Numbered from the stretch's first letter, positions 35,833 to 44,657 are shown. The stretch is 64,000 nt of DNA from Lactiplantibacillus daoliensis (GCF_005405005.1 NZ_BJDH01000002.1:248001-312000); one strand, 5' to 3'. Made by a program: numbers and translations. The notes: a model not told the origin generated them from the letters alone.

Positions 35833-37008
35833 ATGACCAAAATCATGCACCGCAACCTCCATCTAGGCTACGGCTACACCGCCTTAGCTTTTTTCGGCAT
35901 CACCAGTTTATGGGTGATTTTCTTGCAACAACGAGGCCTTTCGTTAGTCCAAATTGGCTTATGTGAAAGTCTCTTTCACTTCACTAGTCTCCTCTCCGAA
36001 GTCCCCTCTGGTATTTTGGCTGACCGTTTCGGTGACAAGCCCGTTTTAATTGCCGGTCGGGTTGCCGCCATTTGCCACGCACTCATTATGCTGACGGCCC
36101 ACAGCTTCTGGTGGTTCGCCCTCGGTTTTGTCTTGCAAGCTTGGGCCTATAATCTCCAATCTGGCACGATTGAAGCCTTGCTCTATGACACCTTAGCAGA
36201 TCATCAGGCCACCGATAAATTTGCCGTTGTGACTAAAAATATGAATTTAACCATTGAATTAGTCGATACCATTGGCGTGTTGCTGGCGGGTTGGTTTATT
36301 CATGGTTATCTGGCACTGACTTATTGGCTCTATGCCGCAGCCGCCGTCCTCGCAATTATCGTCATCTTAGCGTTGCGCGAACCACAACATGCGAAAGCAA
36401 CCGTCGCTACGACCAATTCGATTTGGCAAATTACGCGGGCAGCTGCGCATTGGTTACATCAGTTACCGCAACTGCGACGATTAATGCTATTTCATGCCGC
36501 TTTTAGCGCAATTGGCACGACCTATTACTACTATTTTCAAAGTGTGATGACCAGCCATGGGTTTAGTGGTCCCCTCATTTCCGGAATTTTAGTCATGACC
36601 GCCATTTTAAACGTTGGAGGCGTCCAACTAACCCCTTGGTTGCAAAAACAGGTTTCACAATTAAAACTCCTGATTACTTTAACCTTGCTATTAACAATTA
36701 GTTTAACCAGCGCGTTCTGGGTCAATATCGGCTGGTTAGTTGCTAGTTATTTAGCCGTCAACGTTTTACAGGCGGTTATCGAGCCGTTACTTTCAAACTA
36801 TTACAATCAGCTGATTCCAAGCGGTCAACGTGCAACTTTACTGAGTGTTGCCAGCATGTTGTTCAGCGTCGTCATGATTCTGATGTTTCCAATCATCGGC
36901 TGGCTGATTGAACGCAGTAATTTTACGACTGTCTTCGGAGTCTTGGGATGCGGATTAGGCCTACCATTACTCATCGGCTTCATCTTCAAGAAACACTATC
37001 AGCATTAA
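35833..37008 (+). CDS. MFS transporter (391 aa)
   Basis: Twelve predicted helices; motif A-like GILADRFGDKPVLIAGR after TM2. N-terminal helix begins LHLGYGYTALAFFG. The ATG at 35833 has AAGGAG six bases upstream; an in-frame TTG at 35818 is ignored because that RBS would be internal. Substrate unknown. Monocistronic. Confidence 0.88.
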   Translation: MTKIMHRNLHLGYGYTALAFFGITSLWVIFLQQRGLSLVQIGLCESLFHFTSLLSEVPSGILADRFGDKPVLIAGRVAAICHALIMLTAHSFWWFALGFVLQAWAYNLQSGTIEALLYDTLADHQATDKFAVVTKNMNLTIELVDTIGVLLAGWFIHGYLALTYWLYAAAAVLAIIVILALREPQHAKATVATTNSIWQITRAAAHWLHQLPQLRRLMLFHAAFSAIGTTYYYYFQSVMTSHGFSGPLISGILVMTAILNVGGVQLTPWLQKQVSQLKLLITLTLLLTISLTSAFWVNIGWLVASYLAVNVLQAVIEPLLSNYYNQLIPSGQRATLLSVASMLFSVVMILMFPIIGWLIERSNFTTVFGVLGCGLGLPLLIGFIFKKHYQH

Positions 37009-37214
37009 CAAAACAGTCTGGGACAGACATATTTTGAAACCTTCTGATGATTGAAAGAATCAAGATGTGCTGAGCATAATGTGATTGTTTTAACGGTTTA
37101 ACAGTCGTTTGACCATCCAATCAGCCACAAAAGTACTGGCTGTATCGTTTTAGTCATTGACACAATGCGTATTGCCAGAAAATTCAGCGTCATATTTATC
37201 CGTTGATGAGTAGT

Positions 37215-37261
37215 TAAAAAGTGATCCTAGAAGTCATTTTATGATTTCCAGGACCACTTTT
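37215..37261 (-). terminator. Terminator downstream of the NAD(P)-binding gene at 37363
   Basis: AAAAGTGGTCCT pairs with AGGATCACTTTTT on the minus strand. The 37009-37214 interval shows no gene. Confidence 0.8.
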
Positions 37262-37362
37262 GTTAACTTGAAAGCGCCATATCGTAATTGAACATCAAGT
37301 TAGACATACGTGCCTTATAGGTTCGGTTCGTTAACTCGCACAATATATCCTCAGGACTAATC

Positions 37363-38001
37363 CTAGTAACCAACTGGTTTGTCACCATCGGTACCTGGTT
37401 GATCAATTCCCAAACTTGATTTTTGATGAATTGTTGGCTCTTTAATGATTTTAACAATCAAATCAGCAATGCTTTTACGTGAGACAATCGTGCCTTTATA
37501 TTCTTCGCCTTTTTCTGTCAATTCGTAATCGATTTTATCTTCATTAGTCATGTATGCACAGCGCAGAATCGTAAAATTAACATCCGAATCTTCAATTACC
37601 TTAGCCGCGCGTCGGGTATCCTCCATCACTTCATGCCCAATAACGTTCTCATTCCAATCATCAAATTTTTTCGGAAGTTCATGATATAGTCCTAATCCAC
37701 CCACATAAATGAGGCGATTTACATTGCTGGTATTCATCGCTTGTATCATGCTTTTTGCCATTGGCCCAAATTTACCACCTAAGTTTGCATAGACAATGTC
37801 TTGATTTTTCATGACCTCTATCAACTTCTTAGTATCATTAACATCTCCATCAATAATCTTTTCTCGACTAGGGTTCTTAACCGTTAATCTATTAGAATGA
37901 CGTAAATATAATGTTAAATTGTCTCCAGTTTCCTTCAATAATCTATCGCGAACTAATTTCGCAATTTGACCGTTTGCGCCAAGAATCAATACATTTTTCA
38001 T
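37363..38001 (-). CDS. NAD(P)-binding NmrA-like oxidoreductase, paralogue 2 (212 aa)
   Basis: Dinucleotide motif ILGANGQIAKLV at residues 5-16; LRHSNRL near 35 supplies the basic pair for the 2'-phosphate of NADPH. Catalytic-region FTILRCAYMTN replaces the YxxxK of classical SDRs. RBS GGAGT before the ATG at 38001. Related to the proteins at 24095 and 41233. Unlike those two, a clean MerR-type promoter was not found upstream. Confidence 0.86.
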   Translation of the reverse strand: MKNVLILGANGQIAKLVRDRLLKETGDNLTLYLRHSNRLTVKNPSREKIIDGDVNDTKKLIEVMKNQDIVYANLGGKFGPMAKSMIQAMNTSNVNRLIYVGGLGLYHELPKKFDDWNENVIGHEVMEDTRRAAKVIEDSDVNFTILRCAYMTNEDKIDYELTEKGEEYKGTIVSRKSIADLIVKIIKEPTIHQKSSLGIDQPGTDGDKPVGY

Positions 38002-38106
38002 TTTATAACTCCAATATCTCACTATGACAGTGGCTTAACCCTTAACTCAGATATACTAGCCTCCGATAAGCCAATCGAAAGACTTTTTCGTTAACTTCAA
38101 ATTTCG

Positions 38107-39108
38107 TTAGTTTAAATATTGTGCAAAGAAGGTAGCTAATTTTTTGAACGGAATCAAGTTATGGTTCACGCCACCATCATACAGGTCAGTGTGAACGGCT
38201 CCTGGAATTGTCAGGAATTCTTTATTCTCAGTATATTTAGAATTCGTCGTCATTTTCTTGAACTCATCTTTACTGAAGTAATAAGAGTGTGCTTGATCCC
38301 CATGGACCATCAAAACAGCACTCCGAATTTCATTAGAATACTGACAAATCGGTTGGTTAATAAAGGACATTGTGCCAATTGTATTCCAACCATCATTTGA
38401 GTTAACTGAGCGAGCGTGATAGCCCCGGCTGGTCTTGTAATAAGCGTGATAGTCTTTAACAAATTGTGGCGCATCGTCTGGTAATGGATCAACGACACCG
38501 CCAGCTCGTTGGTAACGCCCACTTTGATAATCGACAGTCCGTTGTTGATTGAGTGTCGCCTTCAGCTCATGACGAGCAACTTCACTATCATCATTGTCAA
38601 AGTAACCGTTAGCATTGACCCGACTCATATTATACATGGTCATGGTTGCAGTAGCCTTGACCCGAGTATCTAAAGCTGCAGCATTGAGTGCCATCCCACC
38701 CAAACCACAGATACCAATCATCCCAATCTTTTCAGGATCAACATTTGGCTGGATGGACAAAAAGTCAATGGCAGCTTGAAAGTCTTCGGTGTTAATGTCA
38801 GGCGAAGCCATGAATCGAGGTTGACCAGAACTTTCTCCGGTAAATGAAGGGTCAAAAGCAATTGTTAAGAATCCCTTTTCAGCCATCGTTTGGGCATAGA
38901 TACCAGAAGACTGCTCTTTTACGGCTCCAAATGGTCCGCTAATAGCGATAGCAGCCAGTTTACTCGTGACGTTTTTAGGGGTATACATATCGGCGGCTAA
39001 AGTGATTCCGTAACGGTTATGGAAAGTGACCTTCTGATGATCAACTAAATCACTCTTCGGAAATGTCTTATCCCATTCTTTGGTAAGCGTTAATTTTTCG
39101 TTTTGCAT
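38107..39108 (-). CDS. Alpha/beta hydrolase with a cysteine nucleophile position (333 aa)
   Basis: Fold start FHNRYGITLAADMYTP, oxyanion region AIAISGPFGAVKEQ, nucleophile elbow GMIGICGLGGMAL (G-x-C-x-G-G, Cys instead of Ser), Asp in VMVHGDQAHSYYF and His in GAVHTDLYDG. A Cys nucleophile is known from dienelactone hydrolases. The ATG at 39108 follows GGAGAT. Operon with the preceding 73-aa gene, divergent from a LysR gene. Confidence 0.86.
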   Translation of the reverse strand: MQNEKLTLTKEWDKTFPKSDLVDHQKVTFHNRYGITLAADMYTPKNVTSKLAAIAISGPFGAVKEQSSGIYAQTMAEKGFLTIAFDPSFTGESSGQPRFMASPDINTEDFQAAIDFLSIQPNVDPEKIGMIGICGLGGMALNAAALDTRVKATATMTMYNMSRVNANGYFDNDDSEVARHELKATLNQQRTVDYQSGRYQRAGGVVDPLPDDAPQFVKDYHAYYKTSRGYHARSVNSNDGWNTIGTMSFINQPICQYSNEIRSAVLMVHGDQAHSYYFSKDEFKKMTTNSKYTENKEFLTIPGAVHTDLYDGGVNHNLIPFKKLATFFAQYLN

Positions 39109-39127
39109 GTGTTTATCTCCTTTTTGA

Positions 39128-39349
39128 TTAATGATATTTGTTAGCAAGAAAATCTAGGCAATCGATTTGAAATTCCGTTTGGCGCAATGTTTGTAGCAAT
39201 TGTTGACGCTGACACTGAAGAATTTGCTGCAGGCAAGTATAATCGCCACGGTTAAAGCTAGCTAAGATTTTTTGACTATCAGTTTGATTAAAGCCTGCAT
39301 CCGCGAGATTCTGTTCGAGCAGTCCAAGTTTATTGTTTGCGTTAGTCAT
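39128..39349 (-). CDS. Small helical protein cotranscribed with the hydrolase (73 aa)
   Basis: Not recognised. Helical, with two Cys (YTCLQQILQCQRQQ) and high Gln/Leu content; AAGGGAAGG precedes the ATG. It starts the minus-strand operon divergent from lysR, and its stop is 19 bases before the hydrolase start. Confidence 0.65.
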   Translation of the reverse strand: MTNANNKLGLLEQNLADAGFNQTDSQKILASFNRGDYTCLQQILQCQRQQLLQTLRQTEFQIDCLDFLANKYH

Positions 39350-39420
39350 GCTTTGTCCTTCCCTTACTGTGATTACAGTTTACCTGCTGCGTTCAATTAT
39401 GTATAATACTTTGTAATGAT

Positions 39421-39451
39421 AACTAGTTATTCGATTTTAGAATAACTGGTT
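39421..39451. promoter_or_regulatory. LysR-type operator between divergent transcripts
   Basis: Inverted repeat AACTAGTTATTC - 7 bases - GAATAACTGGTT. It lies just before the lysR ATG (39470), fitting autoregulation and control of the divergent operon. Confidence 0.7.
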
Positions 39452-39469
39452 CACTTAGAAGGGATAGTT

Positions 39470-40348
39470 ATGGAAATTCGAGTACTAAGATATTTTGTTG
39501 AAGCAGTAAGGCAGGCTAGTATTACACGAGCCGCTGAAGCCTTGCATGTGTCGCAACCGACTTTGTCTAAACAGTTGAAGGGTTTAGAAAATGAGATTGG
39601 TAAGCAATTATTCCAGCGTGATAACTATGGTATTAAATTGACGACTGCTGGAACATTAATGCGAAAACGGGCCGAAGATATTTTAGCGATGGTGGACAAA
39701 ACTAGCGCAGAATTTTCTGCTATGACGACACTTACGGGAGGAAATCTCTATATTGGTTGTGCCGAATCACAATCGATTCGGTACTTGGCAGCATCCGTTA
39801 GCACTTTTCGTCAACACTACCCAGATTTGCGCTTTCATTTGGTTAGTGGAGATACCGAGCTGGTTACCGATAAACTTGATCAGGGATTGGCTGATTTAGC
39901 AATTATCGCTGAACCACCGCGTCTAGATCATTACACTTACTTAGAGATACCTGGTGCCGACACTTGGGGCGTTGTAATGCGGCAAGAAGACCCTCTATCC
40001 CAAAAAGAAGTCATTACACCGACTGATTTGAAACATCAAGCAATCATCTGTTCTGAACAAGCGATTAAAAATGATATCCCGCGCTGGGCAGGTGACGAAG
40101 TTTTTAATTTAAATTTGATTGGAACGACCAACTTGGTATTTAATGGATCGGTCTTTGTTCGAAGCGGGCTGGGAAAACTGTTGTCATTTAAGGGTCTTTG
40201 TGATACCAGCGCGACTAGTGGTTTGACGTTTCGCCCACTAAGTCCCCAATTAAAAACGAAGATGTATATTATTTGGAAAAAGTACCAAGTCTTTTCGCCA
40301 ATAGCTGAGCGTTTCGTGGAACAGTTACAAGCGGATTTTGCCAATTGA
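39470..40348 (+). CDS. LysR-family transcriptional regulator (292 aa)
   Basis: LysR HTH at residues 1-60 (MEIRVLRYFVEAVRQASITRA, then SQPTLSKQLKGLENEIGKQLF) and a LysR substrate-binding domain at 88-290. The effector is unknown. Divergent from the 73-aa/hydrolase operon, which is probably its target. Confidence 0.93.
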   Translation: MEIRVLRYFVEAVRQASITRAAEALHVSQPTLSKQLKGLENEIGKQLFQRDNYGIKLTTAGTLMRKRAEDILAMVDKTSAEFSAMTTLTGGNLYIGCAESQSIRYLAASVSTFRQHYPDLRFHLVSGDTELVTDKLDQGLADLAIIAEPPRLDHYTYLEIPGADTWGVVMRQEDPLSQKEVITPTDLKHQAIICSEQAIKNDIPRWAGDEVFNLNLIGTTNLVFNGSVFVRSGLGKLLSFKGLCDTSATSGLTFRPLSPQLKTKMYIIWKKYQVFSPIAERFVEQLQADFAN

Positions 40349-40357
40349 TTAAATCGG

Positions 40358-40519
40358 GTGAAAGATAATATCAGTAGAACCGCTTCTGAATTATTTAATC
40401 AAAAAGGCTATAACAACGTTACCTTCTTTTACCAGGATTCAGAAACAGCACGCGTTAACATTGATCGTTTTGGCAAAAAAAGGGTAATTCTGGGACAAGA
40501 TTCCCAGCTCACGTATTGA
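40358..40519 (+). pseudogene. Truncated TetR-type regulator remnant (53 codons)
   Basis: Reads VKDNISRTASELFNQKGYNNVTF, the first helix and turn of a TetR DNA-binding domain, then changes to an unrelated sequence (YQDSETARVNIDRFGKK) and stops. A terminator stem starts immediately at its stop. Probably a decayed gene 3' of lysR. Confidence 0.55.
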
Positions 40520-40568
40520 AAAGGACTGTTCCGAGAAATCGATAATTTCTCGGAACAGTCCTTTTTTT
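40520..40568. terminator. Perfect 20-bp stem terminator after lysR
   Basis: Arms AAAGGACTGTTCCGAGAAAT (40520-40539) and its exact complement (40545-40564) with a 5-base loop, then T7. Confidence 0.92.
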
Positions 40569-40803
40569 GAATCTTATGTATAACACAGAGATGATAATCC
40601 CTGCTATTCTTATGGCACTGAACCCAAAAAGAAAAGAAATTATTAACTCTATGCAAATAAAATATACCAGTAATCAAACCACTTTAAAACTCAACTTAAC
40701 TTGAAAACCACAGTCAAACAGCCTTGCTGGGCGATTAACACCATTGTCAATGATATTTCAACCAACGTTAATCAAACCAGTTTGACCCCGACTCTTTTTG
40801 CCA

Positions 40804-41220
40804 TTAATCTTCCGAATCAACTTTAGCTTGATGTTGACGTTCCAACTCACGTAATTCGTTTTCAGTCGATACCATATGATCATCATAATGATTTAATTTA
40901 TAATTCAGATGATCGATTGCCGCCTGTAAATCGTCACGTTTCTCTTCCATGACGGCCAGTTGCTCGGTCAAAATGGCTTTTTGTTCCTTCGTATTATCTT
41001 CCTGAGCATCGAATAATTGGATATAACGCCGCAAGCTTTCAATACTCATGCCAGCTGACCGCATTTGGGTGACAAAGCGAATCCGTTGCAAAATCCGGGC
41101 GTCAATATCGCGATTACCAACTTCAGTCCGGTCAATCGGCGGAATCAAGGATTCTTTTTCATAATAACGAATCGCCGCTGACGAAACGCCAGTCTGCTCA
41201 CTAGCTTCTTTAATATTCAT
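40804..41220 (-). CDS. MerR-family regulator cotranscribed with an NAD(P)-binding protein (138 aa)
   Basis: MerR HTH (MNIKEASEQTGVSSAAIRYYE), dimerisation helix at 78-118, charged tail. It starts 12 bases after the upstream oxidoreductase gene and so is under the MerR-type promoter at 41920-41950: the regulator is probably autoregulated. AdhR-like in length. Candidate activator of the other TTGCCT-type promoters in the window. Confidence 0.9.
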   Translation of the reverse strand: MNIKEASEQTGVSSAAIRYYEKESLIPPIDRTEVGNRDIDARILQRIRFVTQMRSAGMSIESLRRYIQLFDAQEDNTKEQKAILTEQLAVMEEKRDDLQAAIDHLNYKLNHYDDHMVSTENELRELERQHQAKVDSED

Positions 41221-41232
41221 TTAAAATTCCTC

Positions 41233-41886
41233 CTAATAGACAGGCCGGTCTTCGCCCTGAGTGGCGGGATCAGCAATCCCAATACTATCACGACTGTATT
41301 TATCTGGACTAGCAATAACCTGTAGCACCACGTCAGCAATACTCTGCCGTGACCCAGAAACGCCATTATAAGGCTGATCCTTAGTTGTGACCGTGTACTT
41401 CACCACATCACGATCGTTCAACCATGGCAACCGCAACGTTGTGTAATCTAAACCAGAGGATTGCAATAAATCGTCTGAACGCCGTGCACTTGTCAAGCCG
41501 CTGCCAATCGAAGCAGCATTCCAACGACCAAATTCACCAGCAACTTCATTGTAGATCCCGAGGACATTTGTAAATAAGACCCGTTCCACATGGTTAGCCT
41601 GCATCCCGGCAATCACGTTTTTCGTCAATCGATTCTGAGCATCATGATCAACCACCGCCACAAAGACAATATCTTGGGCAACCATCGCCGCACTCACCGC
41701 CTGAGAATCCGTTAAATCACCATCAATCAACTTGACCCGCGGATTATCTGCTAAATCACTGAGCCAATTCGCATGGCGTAAGAACAAGGTCAAGTCGACG
41801 TCTTCGAATGCCGATTCCGTTAAAATCCGATGTTCAACCAGCTGGGCAATTTGACCATTTGCAGCTAAAATTAAGACTTTTTTCAT
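41233..41886 (-). CDS. NAD(P)-binding NmrA-like oxidoreductase, paralogue 3 (217 aa)
   Basis: Motif ILAANGQIAQLV at residues 5-16 (first Gly replaced by Ala), FLRHANWLSD near 37, YTTLRLPWLNDRD near 150. First gene of an operon with merR. Same family as the proteins at 24095 and 37363; all three keep the RH pair after the second strand. Confidence 0.87.
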   Translation of the reverse strand: MKKVLILAANGQIAQLVEHRILTESAFEDVDLTLFLRHANWLSDLADNPRVKLIDGDLTDSQAVSAAMVAQDIVFVAVVDHDAQNRLTKNVIAGMQANHVERVLFTNVLGIYNEVAGEFGRWNAASIGSGLTSARRSDDLLQSSGLDYTTLRLPWLNDRDVVKYTVTTKDQPYNGVSGSRQSIADVVLQVIASPDKYSRDSIGIADPATQGEDRPVY

Positions 41887-41919
41887 TTGATTAACCTCTA
41901 ATTTCTATTTGATGTGCTT

Positions 41920-41950
41920 AGCATAACCCCTTGCAGTAACTTCAAGGCAA
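41920..41950 (-). promoter_or_regulatory. MerR-type promoter of the oxidoreductase-merR operon
   Basis: Minus strand -35 TTGCCT (41945-41950), 19 bases, -10 TATGCT (41920-41925). Dyad CCTTGAAGTTACTGCAAGG, the closest match here to a full MerR operator. Confidence 0.82.
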
Positions 41951-41964
41951 GCCAGAAAGCAATA

Positions 41965-42441
41965 TTAATTTTCTTTTTGCCACCAAGTTTGTAAAATCGT
42001 GTTTGCTTTAGCTAATTGCGACCCACTCAGCCCAATTCCCGCTTTAAAAGTTACGGACCCAGGCAATAATTTTTCGAAATCAGCTTCATAACTTCCTGGC
42101 GTTCCTGCATCCGTATAGAACGGCAACATGATGCCGCGAAAATCGCCTAACTGAGCTAAGAAGCGCCGCACGGGTGTCGCAACTTTGGCCGACCAAACCG
42201 GGCCACCGACTAAAATTGTGTCATATTGCCTCAAATCAGGTAACGAATTCGTTAATGCCGGTAACTTGCCACTCGCAAGTTGTTGGTTCGCAATATCCGA
42301 AGTCGCGTACATATCTGTTGAAAATGTGTCCGCTGCAACAGTCAACATGACTTGATCAGCACCTGTTACTTGCTGTAAAGCCGTGGCCATTTTAGCGGTA
42401 TTGCCGGACCACGAATAAGTCACAATTAATCTTTTAGTCAT
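41965..42441 (-). CDS. Flavodoxin-like protein (158 aa)
   Basis: FMN-binding loop YSWSGNTAKMA at residues 8-18 and the second flavin loop LVGGPVWSAKVATPVR near 80. Single-domain flavodoxin, either electron carrier or quinone reductase subunit. The ATG at 42441 follows GGAGTGAT; an in-frame start at 42453 is rejected. MerR-type promoter upstream. Confidence 0.88.
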   Translation of the reverse strand: MTKRLIVTYSWSGNTAKMATALQQVTGADQVMLTVAADTFSTDMYATSDIANQQLASGKLPALTNSLPDLRQYDTILVGGPVWSAKVATPVRRFLAQLGDFRGIMLPFYTDAGTPGSYEADFEKLLPGSVTFKAGIGLSGSQLAKANTILQTWWQKEN

Positions 42442-42477
42442 TATTACTATCACTCCTTATTTTTCAACTTCAAGCTC

Positions 42478-42508
42478 AGTTTAACCCTTAAAGTGAACTT
42501 TAACGCAA
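42478..42508 (-). promoter_or_regulatory. MerR-type promoter of the flavodoxin gene
   Basis: Minus strand -35 TTGCGT (42503-42508), 19 bases, -10 TAAACT (42478-42483). Dyad TTAAAGTTCACTTTAA fills the spacer; its sequence differs from the other sites. Confidence 0.72.
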
Positions 42509-42510
42509 CT

Positions 42511-42545
42511 AAAAAGCGGCATCCCCTTTGACAGGTAACGCCGCT
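42511..42545 (-). terminator. Terminator of the aldo-keto reductase gene
   Basis: Minus strand AGCGGCG...GCCGCTTTTTAG, GC-rich stem with T-run. Confidence 0.85.
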
Positions 42546-42560
42546 AAACACACATACTAG

Positions 42561-43406
42561 TTAGTCACCGACTGGATGATAACCATTACGATCAACCATG
42601 GCATTTAAAGTTGCCATATCCTGATCATCAATTTCAAAATCAAGTTGCGCGTTGGCTTCAACATGAGCCATCGCCCGTGCCTTTGGTAATGGCGCAACAC
42701 CATTTTGAATAATGAAGCGTAAGGCCAATTGTGGCACGGAAACTTGATACTTGTCCGCCAACGCCTTTAAGCTAGCATTGTCCAACAAGCCACCGGTTGC
42801 CAATGGTGAATAGGCTTGAACCACGATCTGATTTGCTTCCGCCGTCTGTACGACAGTTTTCTGCGTATGACCAACATAATATTGAATTTGGTCAACAGCA
42901 GGTTTAACAGTTAAACCATCCCAAGTCAGCAAGTTTTCCAAATCAGCGGAATTAAAGTTTGAAACCCCAACCGATTTAGCCCGACCACTCTTATAAATAT
43001 CTTGCATCGCACGCCAAACTTCACGATTTTCAGCATCATGGTTGGACCCCATCTGAGCCCATGGCCATGGCGCGTGAATAATGTATGAATCAACGTAATC
43101 CAAATCTAAGGCCGTCAAACTACTTTCAAAATCTGCCATAGTCGCGTCATAACTCTTAGATTCAGCAGGTAATTTTGTTTGGACAAAAATGTCTTCACGT
43201 TTGACATTGGCATCATGTAACGCCTCACCAACACTCTTTTCATTACGATAAGCTTTGGCAGTATCAATAAAACGATAACCAGCTTTCAGCGCATTGCTAA
43301 CAGCATCATAGGTTTCTTGACCCGGTTTCGTCTGCCAAGTCCCAAAACCAACTTTTGGCATTTTTAAGCCGTTATTTAACGTAAAAGTCTCTGTAATTGT
43401 TGTCAT
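42561..43406 (-). CDS. Aldo-keto reductase, 2,5-diketo-gluconate reductase type (281 aa)
   Basis: TIM-barrel AKR: VGFGTWQT, catalytic D/Y/K/H pattern with FIDTAKAYRNEKSVGEAL (D and Y), LPAESKSYD (K) and DSYIIHAPWPW (H). NADPH-dependent reduction of aldehydes and ketones. MerR-type promoter upstream, consistent with aldehyde detoxification. Confidence 0.93.
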   Translation of the reverse strand: MTTITETFTLNNGLKMPKVGFGTWQTKPGQETYDAVSNALKAGYRFIDTAKAYRNEKSVGEALHDANVKREDIFVQTKLPAESKSYDATMADFESSLTALDLDYVDSYIIHAPWPWAQMGSNHDAENREVWRAMQDIYKSGRAKSVGVSNFNSADLENLLTWDGLTVKPAVDQIQYYVGHTQKTVVQTAEANQIVVQAYSPLATGGLLDNASLKALADKYQVSVPQLALRFIIQNGVAPLPKARAMAHVEANAQLDFEIDDQDMATLNAMVDRNGYHPVGD

Positions 43407-43436
43407 GTAATCACTCCTAATTTGATGATTGACACT

Positions 43437-43467
43437 AGCTTACCCCCTTAGTCCTACACTAAGGCAA
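43437..43467 (-). promoter_or_regulatory. MerR-type promoter of the aldo-keto reductase gene
   Basis: Minus strand -35 TTGCCT (43462-43467), 19 bases, -10 TAAGCT (43437-43442). Dyad CTTAGTGTAGGACTAAG. Confidence 0.78.
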
Positions 43468-43509
43468 TCTGCTTGTCTCAAAAAATTCAATCTTTTGATC
43501 ATACATAAA

Positions 43510-43546
43510 TAAGACCATTCCGAGCGTTAACCCAGAATAGTCTTAT
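43510..43546 (-). terminator. Terminator of the 97-aa membrane protein gene
   Basis: Minus strand AAGACTATTCTGG...CGGAATGGTCTTATT. Confidence 0.8.
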
Positions 43547-43563
43547 TAAATAATGGCACTACC

Positions 43564-43857
43564 TTAAAAATGAACGAATTTTAAAACTAAAGCGAAGTAC
43601 AGTAAGACGGCGATGCCAACACCCAATGTATAGAGCAACGCCAACCATTGACCTTTAGCTGTGCGACCTGTTGGCCCAAAACAGAGTGCCACGCCACCAC
43701 ACAATACACTTAAAGTGCCAAGTTCTAGGCCCCAGTTATGATTAAACATCATGACAAACGGACCAATTAAGGCAGCCACGATGGCGACCCACTTAGCAAT
43801 GACTAGCACCGTGCGCCCAACTTTTCGATCATAGGCATCATATTTTTGTTTGGCCAT
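43564..43857 (-). CDS. Small membrane protein of unknown function (97 aa)
   Basis: Three predicted helices (residues 17-42, 46-62, 70-94) after a Lys/Tyr/Arg-rich N-terminus (MAKQKYDAYDRKVGRT). AGGGGGG precedes the ATG. Not recognised; monocistronic. Confidence 0.65.
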   Translation of the reverse strand: MAKQKYDAYDRKVGRTVLVIAKWVAIVAALIGPFVMMFNHNWGLELGTLSVLCGGVALCFGPTGRTAKGQWLALLYTLGVGIAVLLYFALVLKFVHF

Positions 43858-43949
43858 TTTTTCACCCCCCTAATTAATTTGTGCATACAAATCTTCTTAA
43901 CTAGTATGCCGTAGATTGACCAATTGTTCAAGAAGGCGCTTACTTTTTC

Positions 43950-43985
43950 AAAAAAAAAAGAACCCTCGTTACCATTCGAGGATTC
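43950..43985 (-). terminator. Terminator of the secreted Ser/Thr-rich protein gene
   Basis: Minus strand CCTCGAATGGTAACGAGG hairpin followed by ten T. Confidence 0.88.
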
Positions 43986-44066
43986 CCACTTAATTCCACT
44001 AAGTCTAACACTTGATAGCTTTTACAATCATTATCATAAATTTTAAAGTCCACTTTAAGTCAAGAT

Positions 44067-44657
44067 CTATTTATAAGCTTGGGCAACTACATCCCAAGCA
44101 TCGGCACCCTTAGCGGTATCTTGTTTTTCAAGTTGTCCGTTAGCATTCACCCGGAAAATGCCGGCTAAATGTGAAACTTGATTATTACCGGTTTCTCGAA
44201 CTTCAATATAAACCAACCCGTCTGCCTTTTTCGTCTGATTAAAGCCAAAATCTGCTTTAGTGGTTTTAGTCCCTTGATATTCAGCAGCCAATTGTTGCCA
44301 GACCCAGTCATTGATCTGATCAGCGCTTAAGTTATCGGTTGCGACTGTTCCAGTGGCGCTCGTACTTGTCGCAGTAGTCGTCGGTTTTGTTTTAGCTGAA
44401 CTCGACTGACTTGTTTCTGTGGGTGTTGTTTGCGACGAAGATGTTGATTTGCTTGAATCATTCGCCGACTGCTTCGAACTAGTCTTCGTTGATGCCGCCT
44501 TAGCGGCCGGGCTAGTGACTTTCTTAGTGACTGCCGAACTCGTCGTAGTCGTCGCAACTGGCGTGGCACTTTGGGACCCGTTTGGCCAAAGCAAATAACC
44601 GCCCCCCAAGACTGCTACGCCAACCAATACGGATGTACTAATCATTAATTTCTTCAT
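44067..44657 (-). CDS. Secreted or membrane-anchored Ser/Thr-rich protein (196 aa)
   Basis: N-terminal hydrophobic segment (MKKLMISTSVLVGVAVLGGG) that may be a signal or anchor, a low-complexity Thr/Ser/Lys/Ala linker (28-105), and a small beta-rich domain (SADQINDWVWQQLAAEYQG, VYIEVRETGNN, AGIFRVNANGQLE). No enzymatic motif recognised. A structured RNA candidate lies about 110 bases upstream. Confidence 0.75.
   Translation of the reverse strand: MKKLMISTSVLVGVAVLGGGYLLWPNGSQSATPVATTTTSSAVTKKVTSPAAKAASTKTSSKQSANDSSKSTSSSQTTPTETSQSSSAKTKPTTTATSTSATGTVATDNLSADQINDWVWQQLAAEYQGTKTTKADFGFNQTKKADGLVYIEVRETGNNQVSHLAGIFRVNANGQLEKQDTAKGADAWDVVAQAYK

Noticed and set aside
38002-38090. MerR-type promoter before the NAD(P)-binding gene at 37363
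   Set aside because: A TTGGCT-N19-TGAGTT arrangement exists, but the -10 is poor and the dyad is weak; not comparable with the nine accepted sites.
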